Assembly: GCA_018466975.1 (NCBI GenBank)
Contig: CM031560.1
Span: 2,418,001 to 2,482,000 of the forward strand
DNA length: 64,000 nucleotides
DNA from: Sparassis latifolia
Taxonomy: Eukaryota; Basidiomycota; Agaricomycetes; Polyporales; Sparassidaceae
Reading direction: 5' to 3'
Part shown: positions 44,601-55,500 of the stretch, piece by piece
Position numbering within the stretch: the stretch's first letter is position 1
How the letters are laid out: each line of letters starts with the position of its first letter
Translations under genes and position numbers: made by a program
The notes under the pieces: model-generated
Databases searched by the model: none
The model's input: only the letters and a program-made list of their open reading frames with translations
Told to the model about the DNA's origin: nothing

Positions 44601-46439
44601 TGGCGCGATTGTTGGCGCACGATCATCAACGTCACCGGGGTGAGGGAGTGCTGATGTGGGCGTGAGGGGTCCAGGGGTGCTGGCTGCTAACGCGCGAGCA
44701 GTCCCTGCGCGCGTTCTGGAGGCCCAACCTTCTCGGCCAACAAGTACCGGCACAGAGATGGCGTGCGCCGCGAGGTTTCGCGCAAAGGCATCTCCCTCAT
44801 CGTGCTCGGTGTATTCAGACTCGGCACGCACGGTGCCGGGCACGTCGTGTGCATAGATGCGTGACAATGCATCTGCCAGCACATTTTCCACCCCAGGTAC
44901 GTGCTGTACATTAAAATCAAACTCGGATATGAGTTCTAACCAACGGGCTTGTCTCCCAGACAGATTCCGTTGGGTCAGGAGGTGAGTGAGACCCTTGTGG
45001 TCCGTTACCCACGTGAAGTGGCACCCGAGCAAGATATCTCGGTGCCGCCGCATAGACTCGACACCAGCTAACATCTCGATTTCATGTACAGGGTAGTTCA
45101 TTTGGGCCGACGTCAACTTGGCCGAGAAGAATGCCGCGACTTGGCCCGATCGCCAGTCGGTGCCCTGTGCAACAACTCCCGCAACACCGCCATGCGAGCC
45201 GTCCGTGATAAGCCAGATTGGTGCCGCACGTGGCGAGTAGTCAAGCGGGATGCGGCTATGATGACGATGAGCGGAGAGAAGCCGCTTGATCTCATCAAAT
45301 GCGCGCTGGTGAGTGAAGTCCCACTTGAAGCTGGTTTCTGATCCCGTCAAGTTGGACAGTATCCCCATCGGAATTCTGATGGTTGCAATATCGTCTGCGA
45401 GGTATCCAACGGAGCCAAGGAACCCACGCAGGAGCTCCTTGTTAATGGGAGCTTTCCAGGTGAGTACGGAGTCCACCTTGTCGGGGTCCATGCGGATACC
45501 ATCATCGTCAACAATTCGTCCTAAAATTTTCATCTCAGGACATAAGAAATGAAGCTTGGTGGCACTGAGGTACAGGGATTCCTTCCGGAGGATGTCAATC
45601 ACCTGCTTGCAGTGCTGAACATGCTCCACCAGTTGGTCTGAGTAGACAACAATATCATCAAGGTAAACATCCATGAACACGGAGATGAATGGACCGAAAA
45701 GGTGATTCATCAATGATTGGTAGGTCGCAACGGCATTACAGTCCCCCTGTTGGAGAACAAGGCTAACCATATTCCCATCAGGAGTAGCCATCGCGGTACG
45801 TTCCACGTGCTCAGGGACAATGCGAATATGTTCGTACGCATCCTTCCCGTCAATGAGAGTGCGGTACGGCTTGCGTGCTACTCGACGGAGGATTGACTCC
45901 ATGTCGGGCAGCGGTGAGGTGAGTTTGACTGTATTTTCATTCCGTGCCCTCAGATCAACAGTGACTCGGAGTTTCGGTGGTGCGCCCTTGACGCCGGTGC
46001 CCGGCTTTGTCAGTAGGAGCATCGGGCAGGTGTTGCGCGCACTGGTCATCTTCCAGCGCCCGGATTTGAGGTAAGCATCACGCTTCTCAACCCATGCTGG
46101 TCGCAGCGGGTCAGGACATTTGCTAGGACGCCAAGGGTAGACCTTATCAACATCCTTCAAGGGGATCGCATGGTTGATCTCACGCAGGGGAGGCAAAGGT
46201 GCGTCGCTAGCCTCTCGACAGATTGGAGCTGCATACTCGCGGAGTAATTCGCGCGCCTCCTCTACCGTCAAGGCATGAAGATCCGCGGCGCGTGATTCAA
46301 GTACACGCAGGCGCTTCCCTTCAAGGGTCAATGCGCTGGCGCTACCAACGATGACCGGAACGGGCACGGCGACGGAGGCGCAGGAGGGCGCGCGGGAAAA
46401 GACGCCGTCGCTGATCGAGTATGACGATGAAGACAACAT
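41667..46439 (-). CDS. Pol polyprotein: reverse transcriptase, RNase H, integrase, chromodomain, C-terminal extension
   Basis: One uninterrupted frame of 1590 residues. The reverse transcriptase has its catalytic YLDD at residues 259-262. RNase H follows (WLITDGSHGGVAGVVAQ, HEIEMLAGV, VTDHKGLTHLL). The integrase has a zinc-binding segment (HAHSLLAHLG, CDTCMTC) and a DDE triad near residues 900 (IGIDFVGP), 965 (VSDRDVLF) and 1000 (GSTERANRT), with the usual ~35-residue D-E gap. A chromodomain-like segment lies near 1203-1240. From about residue 1320 there is an extension of unknown function with LFFALAMAEHAYLTRLDNND and a Lys/Glu-rich end. The first ~27 codons are antisense to the last ~27 codons, so the N-terminus is not a native one. 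No protease is seen. Confidence 0.93.
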   Translation of the reverse strand: MLSSSSYSISDGVFSRAPSCASVAVPVPVIVGSASALTLEGKRLRVLESRAADLHALTVEEARELLREYAAPICREASDAPLPPLREINHAIPLKDVDKVYPWRPSKCPDPLRPAWVEKRDAYLKSGRWKMTSARNTCPMLLLTKPGTGVKGAPPKLRVTVDLRARNENTVKLTSPLPDMESILRRVARKPYRTLIDGKDAYEHIRIVPEHVERTAMATPDGNMVSLVLQQGDCNAVATYQSLMNHLFGPFISVFMDVYLDDIVVYSDQLVEHVQHCKQVIDILRKESLYLSATKLHFLCPEMKILGRIVDDDGIRMDPDKVDSVLTWKAPINKELLRGFLGSVGYLADDIATIRIPMGILSNLTGSETSFKWDFTHQRAFDEIKRLLSAHRHHSRIPLDYSPRAAPIWLITDGSHGGVAGVVAQGTDWRSGQVAAFFSAKLTSAQMNYPVHEIEMLAGVESMRRHRDILLGCHFTWVTDHKGLTHLLTQRNLSGRQARWLELISEFDFNVQHVPGVENVLADALSRIYAHDVPGTVRAESEYTEHDEGDAFARNLAAHAISVPVLVGREGWASRTRAGTARALAASTPGPLTPTSALPHPGDVDDRAPTIAPPAARSAPSDVAPPVVRDEPPAPATATAQANAPVRRRARRPRSPLAPAETGRAETAKEFSKRISRVVLHGPRAERQEGETGDTNSPETFSNTSPSLSDNTVEGEPEEVASEATGGYAPMSERAPKAPAKTPDNDALPRLSEGQFLLHVSEATDGIDMPKVLKGRYDEDDFFRAILATPKQFKNFLVKDGLVFMRDKHLELLCIPDIRLGARSVREIVISHAHSLLAHLGPYKTTNLLRDHVWWKSLSKDVQKYCDTCMTCKRSKPSNQKPYGLLNPLPVPGHPWEAIGIDFVGPLPESKDRDASYDSITVIIDLLTAMVHLVPSRTTYTAKNVAELVFAEVYKLHGLPKAIVSDRDVLFTSQFWSHLHRLLGIELRMSSAYHPESDGSTERANRTITQMIRQCIASNQKDWVSKLPAIEFAINLARSDSTGYAPFFLNTGRMPRPMIWENAGADEYTGVRTYAQRVKAAVMAAHDSVIAARVKQTRDANRRRRPAPFAQGDLVYISTKNISLPKGLARKFFPKYIGPYKILRDYGNNSYQVDLPRNLKQRGIHDVFHASLLRVHEPNDDRLFPGRLDSQIAELEDRDNEWAIDKIVGHVGAGFDAVFEAVWKSGDRSWVPYASITHLGALQSYLEALGIEDASLLPPGTAPPPPDPQIFVGSLDLPEGRAAPIKGRGRRARKPQRKASTPQSEHLPVLPSHSCTPWPYTTTSSYRDPLSLLYSDPDLFFALAMAEHAYLTRLDNNDIFLSDGLGSNHRFTVTQLRLYSAFDRVLRRGGPRGSTPTIPGGYDQFCTWWNRDGACAYKFSTYNRTTRSVAVIGEPIDVDFLAPLPPPPPPPPALPAALSFLAPGGIIDEGLVQTVTTLALQQVRRSQMFTASKRKERAEPKDEGRSKKPRVFGAPAEGIDRGVKTGVGSKVETSSRRVKEKGRQKEKEKTMETPPVASGSSTGTATEAQEGAREKTPSLIEYDDEDNMQG

Positions 46440-46710
46440 GCAGGGTTAGGCTACCGTCGGTCGGTAGCCTGGAGGGCGTATGTGACGCAGCGGAACGGCG
46501 CTTACACTAATTTCCTTTCCTGTCTCGCTTATCACTTACCGCCGGTTCCGAGTCCTCCTCAGTATTGCGCGTTCCTCTCCCACCACTCAATTTTCTCTTT
46601 CGTCGGTCTGGGGACCTCCATTACCGGGGCCTCAGCGTATATAAGGTGTGCTGCTCGTAGAGTAAAGGGCAGCGTTCTTGTAAATCGAAAGTCAGCCTTT
46701 ATCGCTGTAA
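46360..46710 (+). repeat. Inverted copy of the element's 3' end inside its 5' end
   Basis: The reverse complement of 41401-41756 covers the last codons of pol, the stop hairpin and the LTR up to ATCGCTGTAA. It matches closely except in the G/C tract, where this copy reads CCGGGGCCTCAGCG against CCGGGGGGGG then CCCCCAACG in the LTR (5 nt shorter). Only about 7 bp (AAAAATA) separate it from the 5' LTR, so no ordinary primer-binding site remains. Confidence 0.93.
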
Positions 46711-46717
46711 AAAAATA

Positions 46718-47012
46718 TGTGACGCTGGCTACCGAATAGGGAAGGTCGCGTCACACGGAAAAGCGCACACACGAGAGTTACAGCGATAAAGGCTGACTTT
46801 CGATTTACAAGAACGCTGCCCTTTACTCTACGAGCAGCACACCTTATATACGTTGGGGGCCCCCCCCGGTAATGGAGGTCCCCAGACCGACGAAAGAGAA
46901 AATTGAGTGGTGGGAGAGGAACGCGCAATACTGAGGAGGACTCGGAACCGGCGGTAAGTGATAAGCGAGACAGGAAAGGAAATTAGTGTAAGCGCCGTTC
47001 CGCTGCGTCACA
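46718..47012 (-). repeat. 5' LTR (relative to the element)
   Basis: This 295-bp LTR reads identically to 41341-41635, with the same TG..CA ends. It is followed at 47013 by GCGAC, the right target-site duplication. Confidence 0.95.
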
Positions 47013-47616
47013 GCGACCCCGCCAGCCAGGGCAGCTGAACGCAGCTAGAATCTCCAGTCATCAAGCTTGGGCCAGCCTTCTCGCTCTTACTAGTATTTAT
47101 GTCACGGAAAAGTCTTATATCCAGTGCCGACCCCCAGCATCTTCGAGCATTTGGAAGAACATTGAGGTATCAACAAACCTCATCCCCCCATCACAGCCAC
47201 CCACAAAGGCAGGCTGATTGCAAGTCTGTAGCAAGGCACTCTTCACAAAGGTACGGCACCCGCACCAGACCCCACGGGTCATCTGCTTCTAGATCTTGTT
47301 TTTCCAGCTCGTGTTACGAGAAGTCCTGCCAGAAAAGGCGCACAAGTCAGAAATGTCCTCAGGCTCATTTTATACAGCGCCCAATGACAACGGACGCCCT
47401 ATAAGATAGGTTTACGGACACATCACAGGGCGTCCAGTGCAGGGCTACCGGCACGTCATGCGCCCTCTCGCGTTATGAGGCTATAGTGCATTGACACATT
47501 AATTAATATGGTATTTATTACAGGACGTGGATAGTCAAACCTTCACCCTGTACGGTTGCTCCCAGTATAAAGGGGCGCGTATTCACGCGCTTCTTGTCTG
47601 GGTTCAGCATTCCAGC
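47013..47616. other. Right flank of the retrotransposon and promoter of the WD40 gene
   Basis: No gene is visible. AGTATAAAGGGG at 47564-47575 is a likely TATA box about 50 bp before the start codon at 47617. The retrotransposon ends about 600 bp upstream of this gene. Confidence 0.5.
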
Positions 47617-49353
47617 ATGCCCCGCGAACTGCCCGGCCTGTATTATGATGAGGAGAAGAAACGCTACTTCCCTTTGTCGTCCAAACCACAAGCACCTCCT
47701 GTCATCCGCCCTAAGCGCCCTCTACTGTCTAAACGTGAGAACACGCAGAAAGATGGTAGGTTAATGTCTGGACGTGCGATGGGCAAGGGCACCGTGTGGG
47801 CGGCAACAGAGAGAATGCGGGGTTCACTCGCCGGTTCTCGCAGAAGACGTACTGTGCAGTAGGTTGTCCTTTCAAGTGACATTTTGTATGGCGTTTGATC
47901 TGTTCTGCAGCGACGTTCTTGCGTTTCATATCGCAACGACCTCGCAAGGCACCAGTCACTTCATTACCGACGCAGCGAACAATGCTGTAACAGCGTTCCA
48001 AGTCTATGTAAACAATACTTGCTTTTTATACGTCCATATTTCCCACAAGCTGACATCCGATCAAGGACGACACATCATACAATGGTGGCCCTTTCTCTGT
48101 CCTCGCGGGAGACACCCAAGGTTGGCTGTACTCACTATCGGGTCATACTTACAACACTATCCGCCGGCGGGAGCTGAGTATGGCCTCTTCAGTACGTCTA
48201 CGTGCTCACTCCGCCTGGACGCATAAGCTTAACGTTCAAGCACAGATTTCCGCAATCTGCAGATCGGGCGAGCGCTGTGTGTGCGTTGCGTTTACATCGC
48301 AGATCAGAAGAGTCCGTCTGACTGTTTACTGGCACTAGTGCGATTTCCTTTGGACAACCCTGTAAAATTGTCATCCAAGAGTCTCATCCGGTAGAGTACG
48401 TACGTCTCTTGTATGTGTTTATCCGGTGATTTTGACTTGCAGCAGAACGTGGACTGTTCTTGGATTGCCCCAGAAAGTTTGCCATGACGTCTGGACGGCG
48501 GACCTGCACGAGTGCAGCCTGGCCCTTGGAACCGCGAAGAAGGGCATCCTGATACCAGACATCACGACGGGCCGCGGCATGCAGTCCCTCGACATTGGCA
48601 GCGATGTCCTGTCAGTACATCAGCAACCTGTCAGTATGATTGTGTCCTCCATTCGTCGAAGATCTGACCTCGACTCAGCACCTCGTGTACATTGGTGCGC
48701 GTAACGGTGGAATCCATCGCTTCGACACGCGCGAGACGTTCGAGAGGCAGGCGGTGTTCAACAGTCGCTTCACGAGCACGAGGAGTTCGATCACGCACCT
48801 CAGCGTCGTGCGGGAGTGGGAACTGCTCGTTAGCACGATCCGCGGTGACGTGAGTATTTAATCCTTCATGAAGCGCTAATGTCCTGACATACTTTGTCAT
48901 AGCTGGAGACCCACGATCTGCGTTTTCCGCGCGGCTCGACACCGTTGATGTGCTTTGCGGGGCATGTCAACTCCTATACGGCCAAGCTGGTGTGCCTCTT
49001 ACCTCTCGTGTTCACGCGATCCAACGTTCTGACGTTTGTCACAGGGCCTCGTGGTCGATTCGACCCAAGACTTCGTCTTCGCGGGGGGGCAGGACTGCCG
49101 CATGCGCGCATGGTCATTGCGCACTGGGCAGCCTGCCCTCCCACCTGTCCTCCCGTGTTCCACATCATACTCATCTACTGCAGCGTCTGACGAACAGGCA
49201 CTTCCTCCCGAGCTACAGCCCTTCCGGCGAACGTTCGACTTACCTGTTGTCGCCATGCAGGTCACGGAAAGCGAGCGCGGGACCTGCCTCTGGGCCGCCT
49301 CCGCAGGCGAGCTCCACCGCTATAATCTTGGCCAGCAGAGCACGGCTGTATGA
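47617..49353 (+). CDS. DCAF4-like WD40 repeat protein
   Basis: The N-terminus MPRELPGLYYDEEKKRYFPL matches the opening of DCAF4/WDR21 proteins, which act as substrate receptors of CUL4-DDB1 ubiquitin ligases. After several introns come FSVLAGDTQGWLYS, TWTVLGLPQKVCHDVWTADL, YIGARNGGIHRFDTRETF, SITHLSVVREWELLVSTIRG and VFAGGQDCRMRAWSLRTGQP, which are WD40-type blades. The protein ends CLWAASAGELHRYNLGQQ at 49353. Exon limits between 47755 and 48440 are uncertain because the region has short exons. The retrotransposon sits just upstream and may influence expression. Confidence 0.8.
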
Positions 49354-49583
49354 TTCATCAGACTTTATCTTTGTACTATTCTCGTATCCGTGAAAATCTT
49401 TTCATGTGACATGACGGCGTTCCTACGGTGGGGATGTTCATTATCGCGGCTGGTCCAGCCGTGCGTGTTTCTTGCTACCGACAATGAAGTACAGGTCTAT
49501 AATTTACAGTAATGCGCTCTAACAATACAAACGGCAGAACAAGATGCACTAGATATCACAGAAAGCCAAAGATTAACGAAGCG

Positions 49584-52500
49584 TCAAGATGGTGGTGGTA
49601 CACGATCCCGACGTAACTGCACAGGCTTGGCGTCGGGTTTCAATCTCTTCACCAGCGAGTCATCCGACGACGCTTCGCCGTCCTCCCTTGCACGCTTGCT
49701 CGCGCCGATAATCGAAACACCATCCATAGGGGATGTTGGCGATACTGGCGGTCCACCACGCCCTGCGCCACGAATGTTCAGGCCGGCGGAGGCTCGAGGG
49801 ATACCGCGACCTCGACCGCGGCTGGGGCCATCGGCAGGATGCGGCATAGACGGTCTGCGAGGAAGCGTCCGGTTCGTAGAAGCGGCAGTTGGAGCGGTCG
49901 GACCTGTTGCAGGTTTAGGAGGTGGATGAGTAGACGTGCTCGCAGCTGCGGGAGGCGGATGAGCAGACGTGCTTGCTGCGGCAGGAGCTGGCGTTGCAGC
50001 TGGAGGTGCAGCCGGTGCTGGTGCAGCATCAGGGAGCGGAATCATACCGGCATCCTGCCACTCCTTGATTTTGAACTCTAATTCTTTCATCCTGGTTTGA
50101 GTCTTGATCAGCTGCGAGTCTTTTAGCTTGACTTTCGCCGCCTGCTCCATGCGTCCACGCTCCACGGCTGCAGCAATTTCCTCTTCAAGGTGTTCCCTCA
50201 TCTTCGCCTCATGAGCAGCTATCGCACCCCGGATGACCTGATTCTGATTCCCTGAGGTAGCGTGTGCATTTTGTGCAAGAGCCTCTTGCCGTGCAGCCGC
50301 AGCGGCTTTCTCAATGGCGGCCTTGAGTTCCTCCTGATGCTGCTTCGTCAAACGATCCCGTAGCTCCTCCAGCTCCAGTACATGACGACTAGCAGTCTCC
50401 TCCGCAGAAGTTGAAGGCACCATTTCACGTTTCAGCTCCTCCACCGCCGTTTTGACGGCAGCTTGCTGTTGCGCAATGGCGCGCTCATGCTCTGAGGCTC
50501 GTGACCTCTGCAAGCTGTCTATCATCGCTTTAAGGTTATCCTGGAAGAGACGATGATAAGCTACACGACGAGGTCAAGCTCTGTGAAATACCCACGTTGA
50601 CAGAGAGGGCGCGCTTGTGATCTTCGTCGGCCTTCTGGGCTTGCCTGACAGCAGCCTGTACATACGAGATGAGTTGAGAGCGACATGATGGAATATACGA
50701 CCTCTACGCACTTCAGCCTGAGCCGAAGCGTCATCACGAGCCTTGATAAGTTCAGCCTTCTCTGACGGCCACTGTTCCGTCTGGGAGCCACTAGCTGAAA
50801 TCGCAGCCGTGGTCGACCACGACTCCTTCTCAGCAAGTAGTTGATCCTTTTCCCGCTGAACGATGGCCTAGAAGCGACGTTAATCCTGTCTAGTGGCAAC
50901 AAACTCGTGACTTACATGAACTGAGGTGACGTTGGCACGAGCCGATCTCTCGTCAACAAGAGCCTTCTCCAACGCAGTTTTTTCGGTACGCAATGCCTCC
51001 AATTGCTGAGAAAGCTCCAGCTCTTTGGAAGGCTCAGATACTCCACTTTGGATCTTGGTCTTGAGCTCGTCCCTTTCGCTCGAGAGAGTTGCTAAACTAT
51101 CCCGGAGCGGTGCCAGCTCCTTCGACAGGGTCTCGACCTCGGCCTTCAATCTGCCCATTTGCGTCTTGAATCTTTCATTGTTCTGCTTTCCGATGTCCTT
51201 CAGCTTGAAGTTACCGCTTTCCAGTTGTGCAACCTATGAATCATGGTCTGTCAGAAATATTTACAACGGAGTGTAAAAGTCTTGCCTTCGCATGCAGATC
51301 GTCAGCTTCCCGCGTTCGCTCTGCAGCAGCACTCTCCAGCTGAGCTTTTTGAGTGGTAAGCTGATCAATCTCATCCTTGAGAGATTGCACTTCTGCAGGG
51401 TCTATACGATCGTACTGTCCCCCACTTGTCAGGACAATCAGTAATTGGACACATGAGGTGGGGCGCACTTTAGTGAGCAGCTGAGTATTACGCTCTCTCC
51501 ACTTCCGGCTCTCCTCTTCTAGATGCTTGATTTGCTCGTTCTTCGCCTCGAGTTCTGCCTGAGCAACACGCAACGACTCCTTCGCAGGATCCAACTCCAC
51601 AGAGATTTGCTTCAACTTGGCGTCCAACTCCACGCAACGTCTAGTGTACTTTTCGCAATCTGCACGCAGAGTGGCATTGCTTTCCCGTACAATAGCAAGT
51701 TGATTGATCCTGTCAACCAATTCGGCATGTTGGGCATCAGACGCGGCGGCTTCAACAGCACGTTCCCGTTCCTGCCGAGGGCACTATTATTAGGAGCATA
51801 TTGTTTTTGGGAGGCATGTCACATTACCTCGGAAAGCTCATTGCGGGTTTTTTCCAGACTCTGATTCAAATGTTCTATCTGAGTCTTTAGACGCGTAGTC
51901 TCCTGCTTGCTGAGTTCAAGTTGAAGATCGACGATTTCCTTCTCTCTGCGCAAGTATGTCACAACAGAGCGGAGTTCAGAAAGCTTGGTATCTTGGTCGG
52001 CGGAGTCTTCTCCAGAGACGAGGGATGACGATGCATCTACAGCCTGGCGAATGCGAGCCGCCTGCGAACTGACGGATTCCAGATGCTGATGCAGGAGGTT
52101 GTTCTGATTAGCCAGGTCCTTGCATCTAATAATCGAGGATCAGATCACGCGTTGTGCTGACATTCAGGAAAACAACGGGTAGTACTTACCTCGTCTGGAG
52201 GTCTGAGACCTCCTTGTCGAGGGCATCCTTCTGTTGCTTCCAGCTAGCTTCAGATGCGGCAAGCTTGGCCTCTGCTGTTTCACGAGCAGTGCGATGGTCC
52301 CTGGACACAGATGTTGCCTGGCTTAGTTGCCGCTTGAGATCCTCAACTAACTTGATAGCCTCAGCGTGAGCCATAAGCTCGTGAGCATAACGCTCCTCGG
52401 CTGCCTACATGACCGGTCAGCGTTACTGTTAGTCTTCCCTTTCAACGACATTACCTTGGCTCGCTGTTCTTGTTGGCGGATCTCAGTCTCCCGTGATGCA

Positions 52501-55500
52501 CGATCGCTCTCTGAGTTCTTCTCGGACGTGGTGATATCAACAATAGTATCCTCCAACGTCTTCTTGTCGTTTGCCCATGCGACTCGTTCGGTATCAAGCG
52601 TACGATGTACTTCGCCGTACTTCTCTGTCGTCTGTACGAAGTCCTGCTGTATGGCCTGGAGCCGCTCTTGAAGGGCGTCGTACGCAGCCTGGTAAAAATC
52701 CATCAGGGTACCAAGGATAGTGCATGTGTGTATATCGCACCTTCTGTCTGGCAAGTTCAGCCTCGGTTGAAGCTTTGTATTCGTCATGAGTAGCATTCAT
52801 GGTGGCAAGAGCAGTTTCGTTCGCCTGGCTGATCTCCTGGAACTGCTGAACGTGACTTTTAGCAGCGACCAAGTCAACCTCTGCAACTTTCAGTGCAGAC
52901 CTGTCCAAGCGTAAATAGTGGAAGTAAGAGTCTACGCAGTTACTCACCGAAGTTCAGCAACCTCTTGCTCTAGAGCCTGTCCGCGTGTCAGGTCTTCATC
53001 AGTACGCTGAGCGACGCTGTTGACACCACTGGATCTTCTCTCGTAAACAGCAAGCTTCTCCTCGTTGCCCTGGAGCTGTCTTGTCAATTGCTCCACGCGC
53101 TCCTCAAGATGTTTTCTGCTTGTCTCCGCGCTGACCAGAGATTCACGAGTCTTTGCAAAGTCATCTGTCTACGAAGGTGCCACACAATATTTGAGTTAAT
53201 TGATACGAATAGATGCCGACAACCACTGACCATCTTGTCAATACGAGTTTGCATCTCCTTCAATTCGATGTCTTTCTGAAGGGTCAGGTGTCTCACGGAA
53301 CCGCGCTCCTGTTGCAGGTGAGTCCGCAAGTCCTGACTGGAAGACCGTAAGGATCAAACAAAATTATTTGGAAGTAAGGGTTCGTACGTCTGGTTCTCCA
53401 ACATCTTGATCTGGTTCTCCAGACGCCGCCTGTCATTCTCGCCGGATCGCTCAAGATCGTTGTGCATCTTCTGAACATTGGCAACCAAGTCGGAGAGATG
53501 CGAACGCTCCATAGCCAGTGCCTTATTATCGTCCGCAAGGCGACCTTTCACGCTCTACTGGGAGATGAGACATAAGACGCAGCATATAACTGTGATGACG
53601 CACCTCCCAGATCTTCTTCTCAGCGAGCAAGTTAGCACGCTCATTCCGCAGTTGCTCGACGGCAGCGTTCGTGGTGAGCAAGTCCTCAGAGACACGGTTG
53701 CACTCGATGTCGATACGGGTGTATTGATCATACAGCTGCTGGTTGCGTTTGGTAAGATTATCCAACTCACGGCTTTGAACTGTCGTCTGTTCCTGCAACA
53801 TACGATGACGCTCTGAGAGTAAAAAAGTGAACATTAGCAGTCTTATCAAGCGGCAACACTCACCATTTAAGTATTCTATCTTCGCATTAGCTTTAGCGAG
53901 CGATGTACCTTGCAAAGAGGCTTCTTTTCGCGCAGTGTCGGCTTCTTCCCGCAGCCGGGTGGAGTCGTCACCCATTTCAGTTCGGTAGGCCTCGAACTGA
54001 CTTTGGGTTTCTGCCAGTAGTCTCTCAAGCTCGGATTGTGAGACCGAACTTTCAGTAGGACTACTAAGGTCCTCCCCATTAACACCGTGGGCAGGGCGAC
54101 CCGAGGCGCGTTCCCTCTCCAGCATGCTGCGTAATGTGTCCCGCTCCTTCATGTATGCCTGTATAGTCAGATCGCTGTTCTTCTTATGGGCATCCAGTTG
54201 CTCCGTCAGCCGCTTGATCGCTTCATAGGATTCAACCACGGCATCCGCCCCCTCCTGATCCAGCGCTGTGCGATACTCCTTCTCTTCCGACTCCATCTTC
54301 GCACTCAGCTCGCGGACAATTTTGAGCAGCCGTTGATTCTGCTCCTGCAGCTCAGGGATGGAGCGGAAAAGCACCAGGTTGTTCGTGATAACCGTGTGAA
54401 CATCATGCACGGGCTGTAGACTGTCGTCCTGATCCAGTTCATGATCCGGTGGAATGGATGGGTCCTGCGTACGGCCAAGCTCCTTCGTCAGGGCGCGTAC
54501 TTGTCGACCAAGATCGCCCAGCTGCACCGATAAGAGCTTATTCTCGCGAGTGCTGCTGTCGAACTTCTGTCCGTTCTCCTCTGCTGATGCAGCGTAAGCA
54601 TCCCGTTCAGACAGGGTCTGAGATAGTTGAGCGGCAAGTTGACTTGCTTCAGACTGCAGTCGTTCGTACTCCGCCCGTTGCTGCGTAAGAATGGGAGCCT
54701 AAAAATACACCAAGACATTAAAAGGCTTTCGTGACATAGCAAATTGTCTTACCCTCTCTTCAATCTGGGCCAGGACGGCGGACATCGTCCGGTCCATGTG
54801 GTCGCACTCCGCTGACTTCCTCGCGTACTCCTCCTGCAACTTCACGAACTCAGAATAGACTTCTGTGAACGTCTTGCCACCCTTCTGCGACCTACTCGCC
54901 ATTGCCACAGTGGGGCTCAGACCCATCATGCCTTGCACGAGTAAATCAGATGTGCCGTTTGCCGAGAGGGTCGACGGCCCACGCGCAGGAGTACTCGGCG
55001 CACTGACACCAAATACAGTCGGGATGGGGAATTCGCCCCGATCCATCTTGTCAAGGACGCCCTGCAGTTCTTCCATCCGCTTCTCCGCGTCCTCCGCCCG
55101 TTGCTTCTGGTTCTCGATCTCGTCCCTCAGTGCCGCTTCGCGTTGCTCCGCGCGATCACCGACATCAGCCCACTCCTTCTCGATTCCATCCACGATCGCC
55201 TTGGCTTGCACCTCCCGTGCCTCCATCATCTCCACCAGTCGCCGCAGCCCGGCTGCCTCGCTCGAATACGTCGCTTCCTGCTCCGCCAATTGCCCAGTCA
55301 GATCCTGCACACGTTCCAACGCCTGTGTCAGCTGGTGCGACTGCGACATCTGCGCAGACTGCAACGCCTTGAGCGTGCTCTCCGTGGCAGCGTGTGTCTG
55401 CGCGAGGGCGTCGTGCGCGGCCTGCAGCTGAGAGATCTCTGCGTGTTTCGCCCGGCGGTACTTGGTGAACTCGTCGGACTTGGTCACTAGGTCCTGTGAC

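Larger units (their letters stand above)
41341..47012 (-). mobile_element. Ty3/Gypsy chromodomain LTR retrotransposon, rearranged at its 5' end
   Basis: The 5672-bp element is bounded by 295-bp LTRs (41341-41635 and 46718-47012) that read identically throughout, and by a GCGAC target duplication. Transcription would run on the minus strand from the right LTR. The only long frame is pol (41667-46439); no gag or aspartic protease is visible. Directly inside the 5' LTR is a 351-bp inverted copy (46360-46710) of the element's own 3' end (41401-41756), which takes the place of the primer-binding site and gag region. It is presumably non-autonomous for particle formation. Identical LTRs point to a very recent insertion. 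Confidence 0.93.
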
